Below are positions 19,001-26,410 of a DNA stretch of 64,000 nt, piece after piece. Position 1 is the stretch's first letter, and every line of letters starts with the position of its first letter. A model generated the notes under the pieces. It worked only from the letters and a program-made list of their open reading frames with translations, was not told the origin of the DNA and did no database searches. Position numbers and translations under genes: made by a program. This DNA comes from a virus. The DNA lies in IMG/VR virus record IMGVR_UViG_3300035698_005189, positions 1-64,000 of that record, one strand, 5' to 3'.

Positions 19001-20950
19001 GGTGCCGTCCGGGTTGTCGTTCAGGTAGGTGATGCGGGCCCGCCGGGGGAGCATGGAGCCATCGGCTTGCTTGTCGAGGATCAGCTGGTTCGCCAGGAAC
19101 TTGCCGGTAGTCGGGTCCCTGGTGACCTCTCGCATAGCGTGTCGTGTATTCTTGGTCAGCCAGCCCTTGAGGGCCTCGGCGTGAGCCTCGGGGGTGGTCG
19201 CAGCGCGGAGGGCGTCCCACTCCCGATGGCCTGCGGCGTCGAAGGCGTCATAGGCGAACGTTCCTGACTTCTGTCTAAAGTCGTTGGCTGTGATCTCGAC
19301 GGGAAGGTGGGGGAGGGCGGCCTCGGCCTCGGTGGCGTCTTTGCCGAAGGCGGTCCGTCCCAGCGCCCGGAGGTACTCGTTGAGCTGACGGCGGCGGAGG
19401 GCCTTGATGTTCTTGGGGTCCCGGGAGTCGAACCCCATGAGGTCGGCTACGTCTGCGTGCTCGTCTGGGAGGGCGTCCTGGTTCAGGTACCACCAGGCCT
19501 TCATCGTGGTGAGCGGGTTGCCGTCTCCGTCGTACATCTCCTTGAGTTCGCCGATGCGTGGGCGGACCTTGGAGGCCTCGGGGTTGGTCGGGTCCCAGCC
19601 CATGACTGGCTTGTCTGGGGAGATGGGGCCGACTCGCATGAACATGGTTCGACCGGATACGCTCATCTCGTAGAAGCGGTCGTAGTTGCCCTGGTTGCCG
19701 GTGGCTTCCCGGTTCGGTGGCGGCATCTGCAGGAACCCGGTCGCTGGCGGGCTTTCGGAGACACGGAGGGCTGTGGCGACAGCCGTCTCCTTGGTTTTCC
19801 ACCAGGCCAGCCGGTCATCGTCCTTGGCCATGTCGAGGATGCCGACACACCAGTCGGCCTTCTTGGCAGCCTCCCGGGCGGCAGCTGGGTTGGTACCAGA
19901 CAGGCTCTCTGCGATGGCCAGGTGCTTGGCTTGGCCTGCCTCATCGGTCGCCAGGGGGCGGAGGACGTCTTTACCGAAGAACGACCTGAAGAACTCGTAA
20001 GCCCCAGGCGCGGCGACAGCGAGGTCGTGGGGGTACATCACAGCGGCAGTGAACGACTCAGCCCAGCGCTCGAAGTCATTCGTCAGGGAGTAGGGGGTGA
20101 CGCCCTTCTCCTTATCGCCGCCATCTCGCATGAACTTGATCCAGTCAGCCCAGACAGGTCCGTCGTAGTCTTTGTTGACGTCCCGCGCCTTTTCGCCTCC
20201 GTGAGCCCCGAGCTTGTTGTGTACGGCGTGCGCCATCTCGTGTACGAGGCACTCGACCATGAACGCCGAGCCCTTCATTCGGTGGCCCCAGCCGCCCTGG
20301 CACTTGTCATCGAGGATGGTCAGGTCTGTGACCATGTCGCCATTAGCGTCGTAGGAGGGGGAGGCCAGGCCTGCCCAATTCACGCCGTTGATCTTCTTTC
20401 GTCCCCGGGGGTCCTCGTCGGCGGTCGTGAACTTGATGTTACGAATCAGGCCATCGAAGTTGTCCCGAATGATGGGCGGGAGCAGTCGCTGGGCGGTGTC
20501 GACGGCGCGGTAGTTGGAGATCTGGGCGCCATGCGGATCGTCAGGCTCGGTGTCGCCGCCGTTGTAGAGCTTGTTGATCCCGTTCTCGTACACCTTCTCC
20601 GCCTGCTTCGACAGGACGATGTGAGGCGGCTTCTCCCAGCCCAGGTAGGCCTCGAGGTACTCCGATGACAGGGCCGATAGTCGCTTTCGGGCTCCCTCAG
20701 TCTCCGGGTTCTCCTTGGCGAAGTCGGCCTTGGTCCGATGCACCAGCTTCTGGTGGGTCGCATCGGCTGCTGTGACGTCGGCAGCGAGGCGCTCCATCCA
20801 CTTCCGGCGCTTGTTGTCGTCTGGGTAGTAGTAGACCCACGCGAGCTTCCCGTTGACCATTCGCCTGACGCGCTTCCAGTACTTGTGCGACCGTGAGGTG
20901 CCACGCGAGAAGCCACTGGCGGCCTTTGCGATGCTGAGTCCGGGCTTCAT
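13043..20950 (-). CDS. Giant 2635-residue virion-type protein with zincin and superfamily 2 helicase domains
   Basis: Residues 1-50 carry a basic aromatic segment (HKYWKRVRRMVNGKLAWVYYYP) preceded by IAKA. Residues about 230-305 contain HEMAH (237-241) and, downstream, FERWAESF with a Glu spaced as a third zinc ligand, so a zincin metalloprotease is likely. Around residue 1262 is Walker A GTGKT, then VIIVAPLNTVDQW, DEAH near 1373 and LMTGTPMT, all typical of SNF2-like/superfamily 2 motors. The C-terminal RecA lobe is near 2160-2200 (AAQVGLNFGNA, QRITRCARML). The rest is long linker and unassigned domains. It resembles the polyvalent proteins described for phages and conjugative elements. Injection with the genome is inferred from position between MuF and protease genes. 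Confidence 0.75.
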   Translation of the reverse strand: MKPGLSIAKAASGFSRGTSRSHKYWKRVRRMVNGKLAWVYYYPDDNKRRKWMERLAADVTAADATHQKLVHRTKADFAKENPETEGARKRLSALSSEYLEAYLGWEKPPHIVLSKQAEKVYENGINKLYNGGDTEPDDPHGAQISNYRAVDTAQRLLPPIIRDNFDGLIRNIKFTTADEDPRGRKKINGVNWAGLASPSYDANGDMVTDLTILDDKCQGGWGHRMKGSAFMVECLVHEMAHAVHNKLGAHGGEKARDVNKDYDGPVWADWIKFMRDGGDKEKGVTPYSLTNDFERWAESFTAAVMYPHDLAVAAPGAYEFFRSFFGKDVLRPLATDEAGQAKHLAIAESLSGTNPAAAREAAKKADWCVGILDMAKDDDRLAWWKTKETAVATALRVSESPPATGFLQMPPPNREATGNQGNYDRFYEMSVSGRTMFMRVGPISPDKPVMGWDPTNPEASKVRPRIGELKEMYDGDGNPLTTMKAWWYLNQDALPDEHADVADLMGFDSRDPKNIKALRRRQLNEYLRALGRTAFGKDATEAEAALPHLPVEITANDFRQKSGTFAYDAFDAAGHREWDALRAATTPEAHAEALKGWLTKNTRHAMREVTRDPTTGKFLANQLILDKQADGSMLPRRARITYLNDNPDGTKTAIDVLADTSGEDGRHGRFFIESPMWRELLTPGGFEDVRSPEHLQDLCKKAASERRRAWISVATDTTGGDTGHLFHVQVEFDGRGQPRLLGTEWERRTGKKEPRLDDLLGQGRIVGGYRHTDVEHVPATPGEHRTASKDLAYRIKADLEAMGHELGIKKDQSLVHVTYSGTGVKIEPANLRLVVPKKPGKKAKNRTPKEPKKNDKTRAGLTALAAALIAKGYDADPILDGEGGIIISTPVPDDTIRETVVKLGGTEVSRAPVVGEKIRIKKPAVRSEKWVPEKYDNVVVEASPAELDRKSGKDVIAKYTGIEPGKPAGEKPSPPGWDRMPPSAEGDPQELQRSDREPPVPFKPTKAEVKLMRGGLLPGWYPEDAAHRDWKTAILDPATKNHDENVEDWTAEDWPDRHIFIGVGGGGAAGRRLVRFSQDEIRRTVRPVAPGTTPERLADGLLIYRHDEVDKRTGAVVASELRILTPASGRVNDGDLMELPGINRIDKHKGPGSALVVSIAGFANLRETVGGLSLTSEAEAILRDRADHLNEIAARAVKKEHILELRDIDPKVLAAGIPGVLAPTGLRAVLPNGVPFTLADHQAAGTQLVLDNAGRGLLGHFMGTGKTVTALTCARTMMALLDPADPTQRHPDAPKKVIIVAPLNTVDQWREASDTFTTVGCHVVGAGSNDIPADAFLKGVENGTYGKDTVVVGPEYWALNEDKLIAAGFDGLVGDEAHLGLKSSTSLRNKALRRWNDKMKMVVLMTGTPMTTSPADFLEYVKILSRGEQWGGMSRNSFVEEYLEESVVPGLTGAATAGPKISVKPEKREEVAATIGRWTHIVTTKDVKGKALPATRMDETHFAHMTGTQAILYAAYLAKLTDADKDKITEGGWVGADELRGLSGDAKRNVLAAKAISNCPAYKPQSDSKFVQISRSAGDNAIKGDFYTRSPDWFTDKKIRGKWAGRWPEVTDLEGGPGEADVYTLHLRDIIGADYGAVAGTKITKAQLKAMRADGWPRKVQNPEAGPLGIRCRGSDTPAPPDPDIDKAIEIQRRARELIGKKGVAVVVDDEGQPSERVVVMGMPETIKQIATEDGSDPAEVSRLMSIRPDQTIHHDFVTYGGVTVMEGEGWVSDTRGSLHLLYRPEDIDPDTGKPRSAGGFDKVKPGDIVDVKGNAGVRPDRGLSATEKKEWEPPLFKYDAEATAEAHEAGQHVGECVVVNQDDGAATWVAQKKVAARVSCIFDPGHRDERAKADVAMVVGNAKAEQLAGWVGQFHGPGGIDGPEGRRQLVMMAGGILDGCRTMEATMRTMGFRDVNESIEGSPHYDPADSGPSPNGRYFVTYIGSTYTGNRDLNAEIFKKVKDRLGRDMETSVFVDKLGRGRKWVAYSGEVDETGIKMSQFTDDTRKKIRQQFKIDAPEAFWVDGSGPNAVQKYFYGTKRSAAILREMALAGDPNDLLIDLNKKTPEEQKEAKAAFAAGKEAYAVLKEEYAGIVKKEATTTEALTPKKRDVFNNCEAIVCSDAAQVGLNFGNATELAMYDSLGSPASEMQRITRCARMLPPAVRQSLKDDRIVSALGVPAGATGVAFMNRDLAPDPERPEARFDTEAAPGESPKFSVVPVSYKEADGATGYKWVNVEDIVTTPGPVTKLKEMEPDAFRPAPRGAPQGEVKGLTLSFGEYASKQLPTQSIEAACRVIASQSAAMMVHSDTNDPTDTQVKEWAALSNKANVAATLGTEHAAAVLEDLKTTPIPGGSGNVIDFPIGGVTATDPAVGTYDDPVALTDSAVAAVTAAIDKLSPEDRAAFAGAEYVLEGTSSLDPTAIYLAIRADEIMSYIDKRRVRVGASMRAAPGGVVVTDQDIARAVIDELSPTDRAILKTKKYLVNVTRFGVSCVMPKTVTIKGDKQKGTKDQTVHAGYERQYPVLTEVSVRATSRARQVVNETVMRDVQAGVAIRDPLHYDTVHAEDVSSASRLDLAKAIPGLRLSAPQTPQTPR

Positions 20951-21255
20951 GGGCGGCTCCCACCGACGGATGCGTCGGGGATGGCGTAGCAGGCGTGAGC
21001 GAAGTGGAGCGGGTGGCCCGGCTCCACGAAACCCCGGCCCTCAGCGATGCTTCCGTCCTCGAGGGTTTCCGAGGTCCGGGCGATCGTGGGGGCGGCGATA
21101 ACGTCGTGGACTGCGGCCAGGAACGACCCGGTAGCCACGTCTGGATCATGGGAGTCGACAGTAAACGATCCGGCTCCCGCCTTGGTGATGCGACAGGCCC
21201 ACCGCCGGAACGGGGCCGACGGGTACTCGCGCCAGAGGTCTACTGAGTCGGACAT
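20947..21255 (-). CDS. Small protein between the two large virion-type genes, unknown
   Basis: 102 residues, ATGA overlap with the giant helicase gene downstream. Begins with SVDLWREYPSAPFRRWACRI and contains VDSHDPDVATGSFLAAVHDVI. Mixed alpha/beta, no cysteine cluster or membrane segment. Position between the sigma-like and helicase proteins suggests a virion or assembly role, but nothing in the sequence proves it. Confidence 0.55.
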   Translation of the reverse strand: MSDSVDLWREYPSAPFRRWACRITKAGAGSFTVDSHDPDVATGSFLAAVHDVIAAPTIARTSETLEDGSIAEGRGFVEPGHPLHFAHACYAIPDASVGGSRP

Positions 21256-21259
21256 GCGA

Positions 21260-23371
21260 TTACCTCGTGCCGGTTCCGTTCTTGAAGAGTGCGGTCATCA
21301 TACCAGACAACCCACCGCTGGGCTGCTTTGCGTTGACGTCGTGGACCGTCCCAGGGGCGCTAATAGCCAGCTCTGGATCTACTTCCGTGTGAGCGGTCAT
21401 CGCTCTAAACTGAGCAATCCGCTCCTTGTCGCGCTGCTGCATGTATGCTCGTCTGGTCGACTCGACCTGCGACGGCGTGCTCGTGCCGGCTACTTCGGCG
21501 TCGAGCTGGGCTCCTACGGCATCGGCTGTGCCAGCCCGGGAGGCGGCCTGGTAGACGTAGACTCGCTCGTCGGTGCCGAATCGCTCCTTGAGGTCACGGT
21601 GCGATGGGCCCGAGGCCTCGAACTCAGGCCAGACCTCTTCGGAGGCCACCCACTGGTCGATCCGGTCCCGGAACGACGCATCGCGTGCGGTGGCGACTCG
21701 CTTGAAGCTCTCGGTTGCTGTGTCGAGCGCAGCGGCGGCTGCCCTGCGCTTGGTCGGGCGGGACTTGCCCTCGGCGAGCCCCAGCGCCTCTGCGACGTCA
21801 TCGAGGGAGCCTGGCTCGCCGTCATTGTCGAGACCGAACCTGACCCGGAGGGCTGTGCGGTTGTCGCCGTCGGCCATGGCCCCGAGGACGTCGTCTACTT
21901 CCTCCCTGACGTGGAGGGCGGTGCCGGCTGTGTAGGCCCCAGCCCCGCTCATCGGTAGGATGGCTTCCTGGTGGATGAGCCACTCTTCATTTCCGACCAC
22001 CCGGTCGCCACGGACGAGGTCGCCCAGGGTGTGGACGAGTTGCACCTTGCCGGGGTGGTCCTTGCCGAGTTCGTCCCCGTTGGGGGTCTTGATCTTCCAG
22101 GGACCGTCGGGGACCTCTTCGGAGCCCTGGTCGATGGTCTTACCGTCGTCGGTGACGTAGTTGCCGAGGTCCTTGCCCTGGTAGACGTCCCGCTTCTTCA
22201 GTCGCCATTCCGTAGCGGTCTTCTCCGGGGTCGGCTCGATGCCGAGGCCCTTCTTGCGGGCTCTGGTCCTGGCAGCGATGAGCCCGCCGATTACCTTCAT
22301 CTTCCTGTCGGGGATGGTGATGCCGGCCCCGAGTTCGGTCCGGGCCGCCTGCAGGGCGTAGGTCATGGCGAAGTCTTTGGCGTGCCCCAGGAATGGGGAG
22401 CCTCCTCCGTACGTCGACAGGCCCATCGCGAATCCGTAGTGGGCTCCGCCCAGAAGCTCTTCGTACGCGGCGGATGGGCCGCCTCCGGGAGCTACGCGTG
22501 CGATACCGTACCGCTGAGCGATACGCTTGGCTGCCCCGTGGATGAGCGGACGAAACTCAGCGAGCGTGGCAGCCTGTTGCTGCTTGGGGACCGCTACGCC
22601 GTCCCGCCACTTGCCGAGCGAGTTCTTCACCCGCAGGACAGCGAAGCCGCTGTGCTCCATGTCGTGCAGGATGGTGCCGGGCTCTGCGCGTGACTCAGCG
22701 AAGGGCTTGAGGCGACGAGCGGCGTCGGACACCGGGCCCTCTTCGGATGGCTTTTTGGGAGGCTCCACATTTACCGGCCTGCGCTGAGGCGGGGGCGGAG
22801 GTGGCTGGTGGCGCTTAGGAGGCGGGGGCGCGTCCTCTGGGGGCTTGGGTGGCTTCGCCTTCGGCTTCGGCGACTCCCGGCGGAGGGGGACGAGAGTAGT
22901 CTCCCTGGCCAGGTGGTGGCTGCCGGGGCTGGTGACCGAGGTCACCCAGACACCGCCTTCGGGCGCGGCGGCGTGGTCCGGGGTGACCCGGTAGAGGCCC
23001 TGCCTGCCTCCGACCTCAACGACGTCGCCGGCCTTCACGTTCTCGTAGGTCCTGGTGGGGTCGCGTTCCCAGGGGTGGGCGTCGTGCTCACGGTGTCCTG
23101 GGTACCAGTACTCGTAGCCCTTAGAGCCCTTGGCCTTCTTACGATATCCGCCCTTCTTGCCGCCGGGGATGGCTGCCCAGCCAGCGCCGGGTGGGGCATG
23201 AATCGCCTTGCTCAGGTCGGCCTGAGATTCCTCAGCTGCGATCTCGTCCCAGGCCTCACGGAGGCCGGCGGGGACGGGGTACCACTCGACATCGCGGGTT
23301 CCGTCGTCAGCGAAGTCACCGTCAACCATCCGAGGGTCCACCGGGACCGGGAGGGCTGCTACCTTGGCCAT
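21260..23371 (-). CDS. 703-residue virion-type protein with a sigma-70-like domain
   Basis: Residues 53-56 are LSKA, followed by a Gly/Lys segment (PGGKKGGYRKK, 69-79) and YEYWYP (86-91), then a small beta domain (about 107-165), a Pro-rich linker (168-210) and a C-terminal half with sigma-factor layout. Residues 270-348 (RPLIHGAAKRIAQRYG, YEELLGGAHYGFAMGLSTYG, FAMTYALQAARTEL) resemble region 2. Residues 352-392 (IPDRKMKVIGGLIAARTRA, EPTPEKTATEWRL) resemble region 3. Residues 500-550 (LRVRFGLDNDGEPGSLDDVAEALG, PTKRRAAAALD) resemble region 4. If real, it would be a virion-borne transcription factor. The family is by eye; confidence in the reading frame is high. Confidence 0.65.
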   Translation of the reverse strand: MAKVAALPVPVDPRMVDGDFADDGTRDVEWYPVPAGLREAWDEIAAEESQADLSKAIHAPPGAGWAAIPGGKKGGYRKKAKGSKGYEYWYPGHREHDAHPWERDPTRTYENVKAGDVVEVGGRQGLYRVTPDHAAAPEGGVWVTSVTSPGSHHLARETTLVPLRRESPKPKAKPPKPPEDAPPPPKRHQPPPPPPQRRPVNVEPPKKPSEEGPVSDAARRLKPFAESRAEPGTILHDMEHSGFAVLRVKNSLGKWRDGVAVPKQQQAATLAEFRPLIHGAAKRIAQRYGIARVAPGGGPSAAYEELLGGAHYGFAMGLSTYGGGSPFLGHAKDFAMTYALQAARTELGAGITIPDRKMKVIGGLIAARTRARKKGLGIEPTPEKTATEWRLKKRDVYQGKDLGNYVTDDGKTIDQGSEEVPDGPWKIKTPNGDELGKDHPGKVQLVHTLGDLVRGDRVVGNEEWLIHQEAILPMSGAGAYTAGTALHVREEVDDVLGAMADGDNRTALRVRFGLDNDGEPGSLDDVAEALGLAEGKSRPTKRRAAAAALDTATESFKRVATARDASFRDRIDQWVASEEVWPEFEASGPSHRDLKERFGTDERVYVYQAASRAGTADAVGAQLDAEVAGTSTPSQVESTRRAYMQQRDKERIAQFRAMTAHTEVDPELAISAPGTVHDVNAKQPSGGLSGMMTALFKNGTGTR

Positions 23372-23372
23372 G

Positions 23373-24863
23373 CTACACGTCCTCGAAGAGAGTCGGATTC
23401 GCCCCGGCCCGCTCCACAGCCCACTTCCGGAATACTTCGGGGTGGATGTAGGAGGCCCGGGCGACAGCTGGGGTATTGTTGATCAGGGAGGCGACCTTCT
23501 TGGATGCGACGAACATGGCCTTAGCCAGGAGGCGCTTATCGCTCTTGGTGTCACCCGTGAGCGGCGGAGGGGTGTCGGTGGCGTTGATGGATCGCTCCGC
23601 CTCCTTCGTCGCCAGGATTGTCCGCAGATCCTTCAGGTACATCCCAGCGGGGAGGATGTCGCGCGACGCAGCGAGGGCCGCTCTGCCGAACAGCGGACGG
23701 TTGCGATGGCCGCCTCCCTTGGTGTAGTGGGACACGGCCTCAGCGATAGCCTTGTTCCTGATCGTGGCGGTGTTGGTCTTGCCCTGTTTCCCGACGAAGT
23801 CGAACTTGACCACGTTGCCCTCGACGGAGACGTGAGCCGACGTCAGGGTGGAGACGCCGTAGCGGCCTGCCAGCATCCCTGGCCCACCAGGCCGGAGGCC
23901 AGTCTTGGCGATAATCGCAGTGATAAGCGCGGCCTGATGGTGACGCGACCCAGGCTCGGCCCGGGACAGCTTCGACTGGATGCCTCGCACGATCTTGGGG
24001 TGGTCCTCGATAAACGACTGGACGCGGGCCCACTTGGCGGCGTCGGAGGCAGCGTGGAACTCGGGGGTATACCCGGACTGCGGCCGACCGGCCCTGTCTT
24101 TCCATCGGATGACAGCCGTCTTGTGCGGGTCGCCGTCGAGGCGCATGGTGATGGCTGGCAGGGGGATGGCGGCCTCGGGCAGCTTGCTTACGCCGAGGGC
24201 CTTCAGTCGCGCCAGGACGTTCGGATGTAGCTGGGAGCCTGGCGGGCGGTGCTTCTCGGGCTTCTTGGGTCGCCCTCGCGTAGCGGGAGCCCCAGCCTTC
24301 CACGGGATCGTATGCTTGGCGTCGGCCCACTTACCGCCTCGAGGCCCGATGAAGGGGCCGCCCGACTTGGCCAGGATGATGGCGGCACCGAGGGAGGCCT
24401 CACCTGAGGCAACCATGGCCCCGAAGTCATCGAGGGAGATCTCGGTGACCCCGGCTACGGCCTTGCCTCCCAGCGGGTGATGGGCGCAGAAGGCGTCGAG
24501 GGCTGCATCGCGGTCTGGGAACCACAGGAAGATCTTGTCTTCGTCATACCCGATAGCGCTGGGGTCGTAGTCTTTCTGGTGAACGACGTAGACCATTTCG
24601 TTGGTCGGGTCGGGTCCGACGTAAGCATCCACAGGCTGCCCATCGGCCCCGAGAGTGCCTTCGACCTCGCCGTACGGGAATCGCATCACGGCGGCCCACG
24701 GCTTGCCCTCCGGGTCCCGGCCCCGCCGGACCTGGCCGGCTGCGTTCTCGACTGCGACGGTGACGCAGGGCGAGATGGCTATGCGGCCGACGAAAGGGAA
24801 CGGGTCCCGGTTGGGGCTTGGGGGAGGGAGCATGGCCCGGCCACCCTTCGACGCGATGATCAT
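23373..24863 (-). CDS. Fusion of a pyrophosphatase-like domain and DNA topoisomerase IB
   Basis: 496 residues; ATG at 24863 in an ATGA overlap with the MuF-like gene and AGGAAG upstream (the frame itself opens earlier). Residues 20-150 (FVGRIAISPCVTVAVENAAG, YGEVEGTLGADGQPVDAYVG) match the inorganic-pyrophosphatase-like domain found in polyvalent phage proteins. Residues 166-190 are a tag-like segment (KSGGPFIGPRGGKWADAKHT). Residues 230-480 show topoisomerase IB: Arg324 (TGLRPGG), a hairpin Lys (FVGKQGK, 359/362), Arg414 (YLKDLRT) and the nucleophile Tyr472 (SYIHPEVF). Expected to relax supercoils through a 3'-phosphotyrosine intermediate. All key residues appear present. Confidence 0.85.
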   Translation of the reverse strand: MIIASKGGRAMLPPPSPNRDPFPFVGRIAISPCVTVAVENAAGQVRRGRDPEGKPWAAVMRFPYGEVEGTLGADGQPVDAYVGPDPTNEMVYVVHQKDYDPSAIGYDEDKIFLWFPDRDAALDAFCAHHPLGGKAVAGVTEISLDDFGAMVASGEASLGAAIILAKSGGPFIGPRGGKWADAKHTIPWKAGAPATRGRPKKPEKHRPPGSQLHPNVLARLKALGVSKLPEAAIPLPAITMRLDGDPHKTAVIRWKDRAGRPQSGYTPEFHAASDAAKWARVQSFIEDHPKIVRGIQSKLSRAEPGSRHHQAALITAIIAKTGLRPGGPGMLAGRYGVSTLTSAHVSVEGNVVKFDFVGKQGKTNTATIRNKAIAEAVSHYTKGGGHRNRPLFGRAALAASRDILPAGMYLKDLRTILATKEAERSINATDTPPPLTGDTKSDKRLLAKAMFVASKKVASLINNTPAVARASYIHPEVFRKWAVERAGANPTLFEDV

Positions 24864-25819
24864 TTCTTCCTCCTGACGAGCCTGCCGGCTACGCCGATAA
24901 CGGTCGGGACCGCCTGGCCAGACCTCCAATCCTCGGGAAACCGTAACATATCGGGAACGCGGAGCATCGAGCAGGCGCACCAGGGATGCATCGTGCCCAC
25001 CACGGCCTGCCAGTCGGCTTGCTTGCGACCGACGTTGGTTCCATTGTCGGTAAGATCGTCCAGGTAGAAGATCCGGGGGACACCACCCGAGAGGTAGAGT
25101 CGGATGCAGTGAGGGCAGGCGGTCGCACGCGGGAGCTTGTAGACGCGCTGGCGGCGGCCCTGCGGGGCGGACTCCTGCCACCGGGCGGCCTTGCCTTCCT
25201 GCACTGTGTTCTGGAACTCGGTCTGAGCTATTCGCTGCAGGTCACGGGTCCAGTCTTTAGTGAGGTGTCCCATGTCGCTCGTCATGCGGCTGACGGTGGA
25301 GCGGAACTGGCCGTCGAGGAAGTCGTCGGTCAGGCCTTCCTCCGCCCCGATCTCCTTGAGGCGGGCGGACGCATCCTCGTCGCCAAACCTGGCGGCCACG
25401 ACATCGCGCATGATGCCCCGGAGGCGGCGGTCCAGCGCGGCGTCGGCTTCGACGAGCATCTTGCCGGTGGCCTCTTCGACCCGGTTGCCCAGGCCGACGA
25501 CATACTGCGCGGCACGGGCGGACGCGATCTCAGCTGAGAGGCGCTCTTCCCGAGTCTGCGGGATCGGGCGGTCAGCGAAGTGCGCCATACCAAGATCGTA
25601 TCCGGGGCTGCCGCTGGCGGCGATGGCTGTCCCGGCGGCGAACACAGGAGCCACCAGGCCAGGCGACGCGTCCTCAACGAGTCCGAGCCCAACGGCTGCA
25701 CGCCAGTCGAGCTTGGTGGCGGAGGACTTGCCTCCGATGGCGGCGGCGGCAGCCGCGTGGTTCCGTCTGAGGACCTCGGCTACGCGTCGTCGCACCTCTG
25801 GGGTGACGAGGCGGGCCAC
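24860..25819 (-). CDS. MuF-like minor head protein
   Basis: 319 residues. The C-terminal part is the MuF signature: RIAQTEFQNTVQEGKAARWQ, then a CPHC pair, Asp-rich loop (YLDDLTDNGTNVGRK) and HPWCACSM, a Cys/His set probably binding zinc. The N-terminus is helical and variable, as usual. MuF proteins sit inside the head near the portal and are often fused or linked to injected effector domains; here the effectors are in the adjacent genes. Overlaps the next gene by ATGA. Confidence 0.85.
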   Translation of the reverse strand: MARLVTPEVRRRVAEVLRRNHAAAAAAIGGKSSATKLDWRAAVGLGLVEDASPGLVAPVFAAGTAIAASGSPGYDLGMAHFADRPIPQTREERLSAEIASARAAQYVVGLGNRVEEATGKMLVEADAALDRRLRGIMRDVVAARFGDEDASARLKEIGAEEGLTDDFLDGQFRSTVSRMTSDMGHLTKDWTRDLQRIAQTEFQNTVQEGKAARWQESAPQGRRQRVYKLPRATACPHCIRLYLSGGVPRIFYLDDLTDNGTNVGRKQADWQAVVGTMHPWCACSMLRVPDMLRFPEDWRSGQAVPTVIGVAGRLVRRKK

Positions 25820-25823
25820 CGGG

Positions 25824-26117
25824 TCAGCCTGCGAAGATCTTGATGAGCGCGATGGTGCCTGGGATAGCCCCAGCCCCGACCCAGGCGAGCTTGCTGATCC
25901 AGGCTGCCCCTACGGCCTTATCGCGTAGGACTGTGAGGGTCTCGACCTTGGTCTTGAGTTCGGCAATCTCGCCCTGCATAGAGACGACGTTGTCGCTGAC
26001 ATGGCAGCCACGGCAGAGAATCTCGACCTCGCCGATGCGCTCTGCCATCCGGTCGATCTTACCCTCGAGCCTCTCCAGCATCGTGTATACCCTGTCAAGT
26101 TCGTCTGCCATGGTCAA
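25824..26117 (-). CDS. Coiled-coil protein with one C-terminal membrane segment, XhlA/holin-like
   Basis: 97 residues. N-terminal heptads (ELDRVYTMLERLEGKIDRMAER, then MQGEIAELKTKVETLTVLRD) are followed by a hydrophobic stretch (AAWISKLAWVGAGAIPGTIALI) ending in a short basic tail. This is the architecture of XhlA-like and related holin-associated proteins. It lies in the head block rather than beside the endolysin, so a virion membrane role is an alternative. A CRGC pair occurs in the middle of the coil. Confidence 0.6.
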   Translation of the reverse strand: MTMADELDRVYTMLERLEGKIDRMAERIGEVEILCRGCHVSDNVVSMQGEIAELKTKVETLTVLRDKAVGAAWISKLAWVGAGAIPGTIALIKIFAG

Positions 26118-26407
26118 ACTCCGTCAGGGTCGTGGACCTCCGCCAAGATCTCAGCGATCTCAGCGAGGGCGAGGTCCATGGCACGACGGTAGATGTCAAC
26201 CGCCGCAGCGGTGGCTTCTCTGACTACCTCGTACCGTGGTTCGGCGTCGACGGGGACCGCTACGCGGGACCCACCAAGAGCCTTGACTGCCTCGTCTGTC
26301 CAGCCTGCGTCCGCACCATCGGCGACGGCGGCTGCACGGAGGGCGACCACGGCTCCCCCCGGGTCCCTGGCGAGAGACCCGGGAGCAGCTTCGACCGCCA
26401 GCCTCAC
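26114..26407 (-). CDS. Small Ala/Val-rich protein, unknown
   Basis: 97 residues, overlapping the coiled-coil gene by ATGA. Contains RDPGGAVVALRAAAVADGAD, similar by eye to a stretch in the 112-residue protein at 35042-35380 (RDPAAVVALRAYAKATDD), so the two may be distant relatives. The C-terminal half is a long helix. No function recognised. Confidence 0.5.
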   Translation of the reverse strand: MRLAVEAAPGSLARDPGGAVVALRAAAVADGADAGWTDEAVKALGGSRVAVPVDAEPRYEVVREATAAAVDIYRRAMDLALAEIAEILAEVHDPDGV

Positions 26408-26410
26408 CGA

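Noticed and set aside
24864-25181. 106-codon upstream extension of the topoisomerase fusion
   Set aside because: Overlaps the MuF gene in another frame, Arg/Pro-rich and without domain pattern; the ATG at 24863 has a ribosome site and ATGA overlap.
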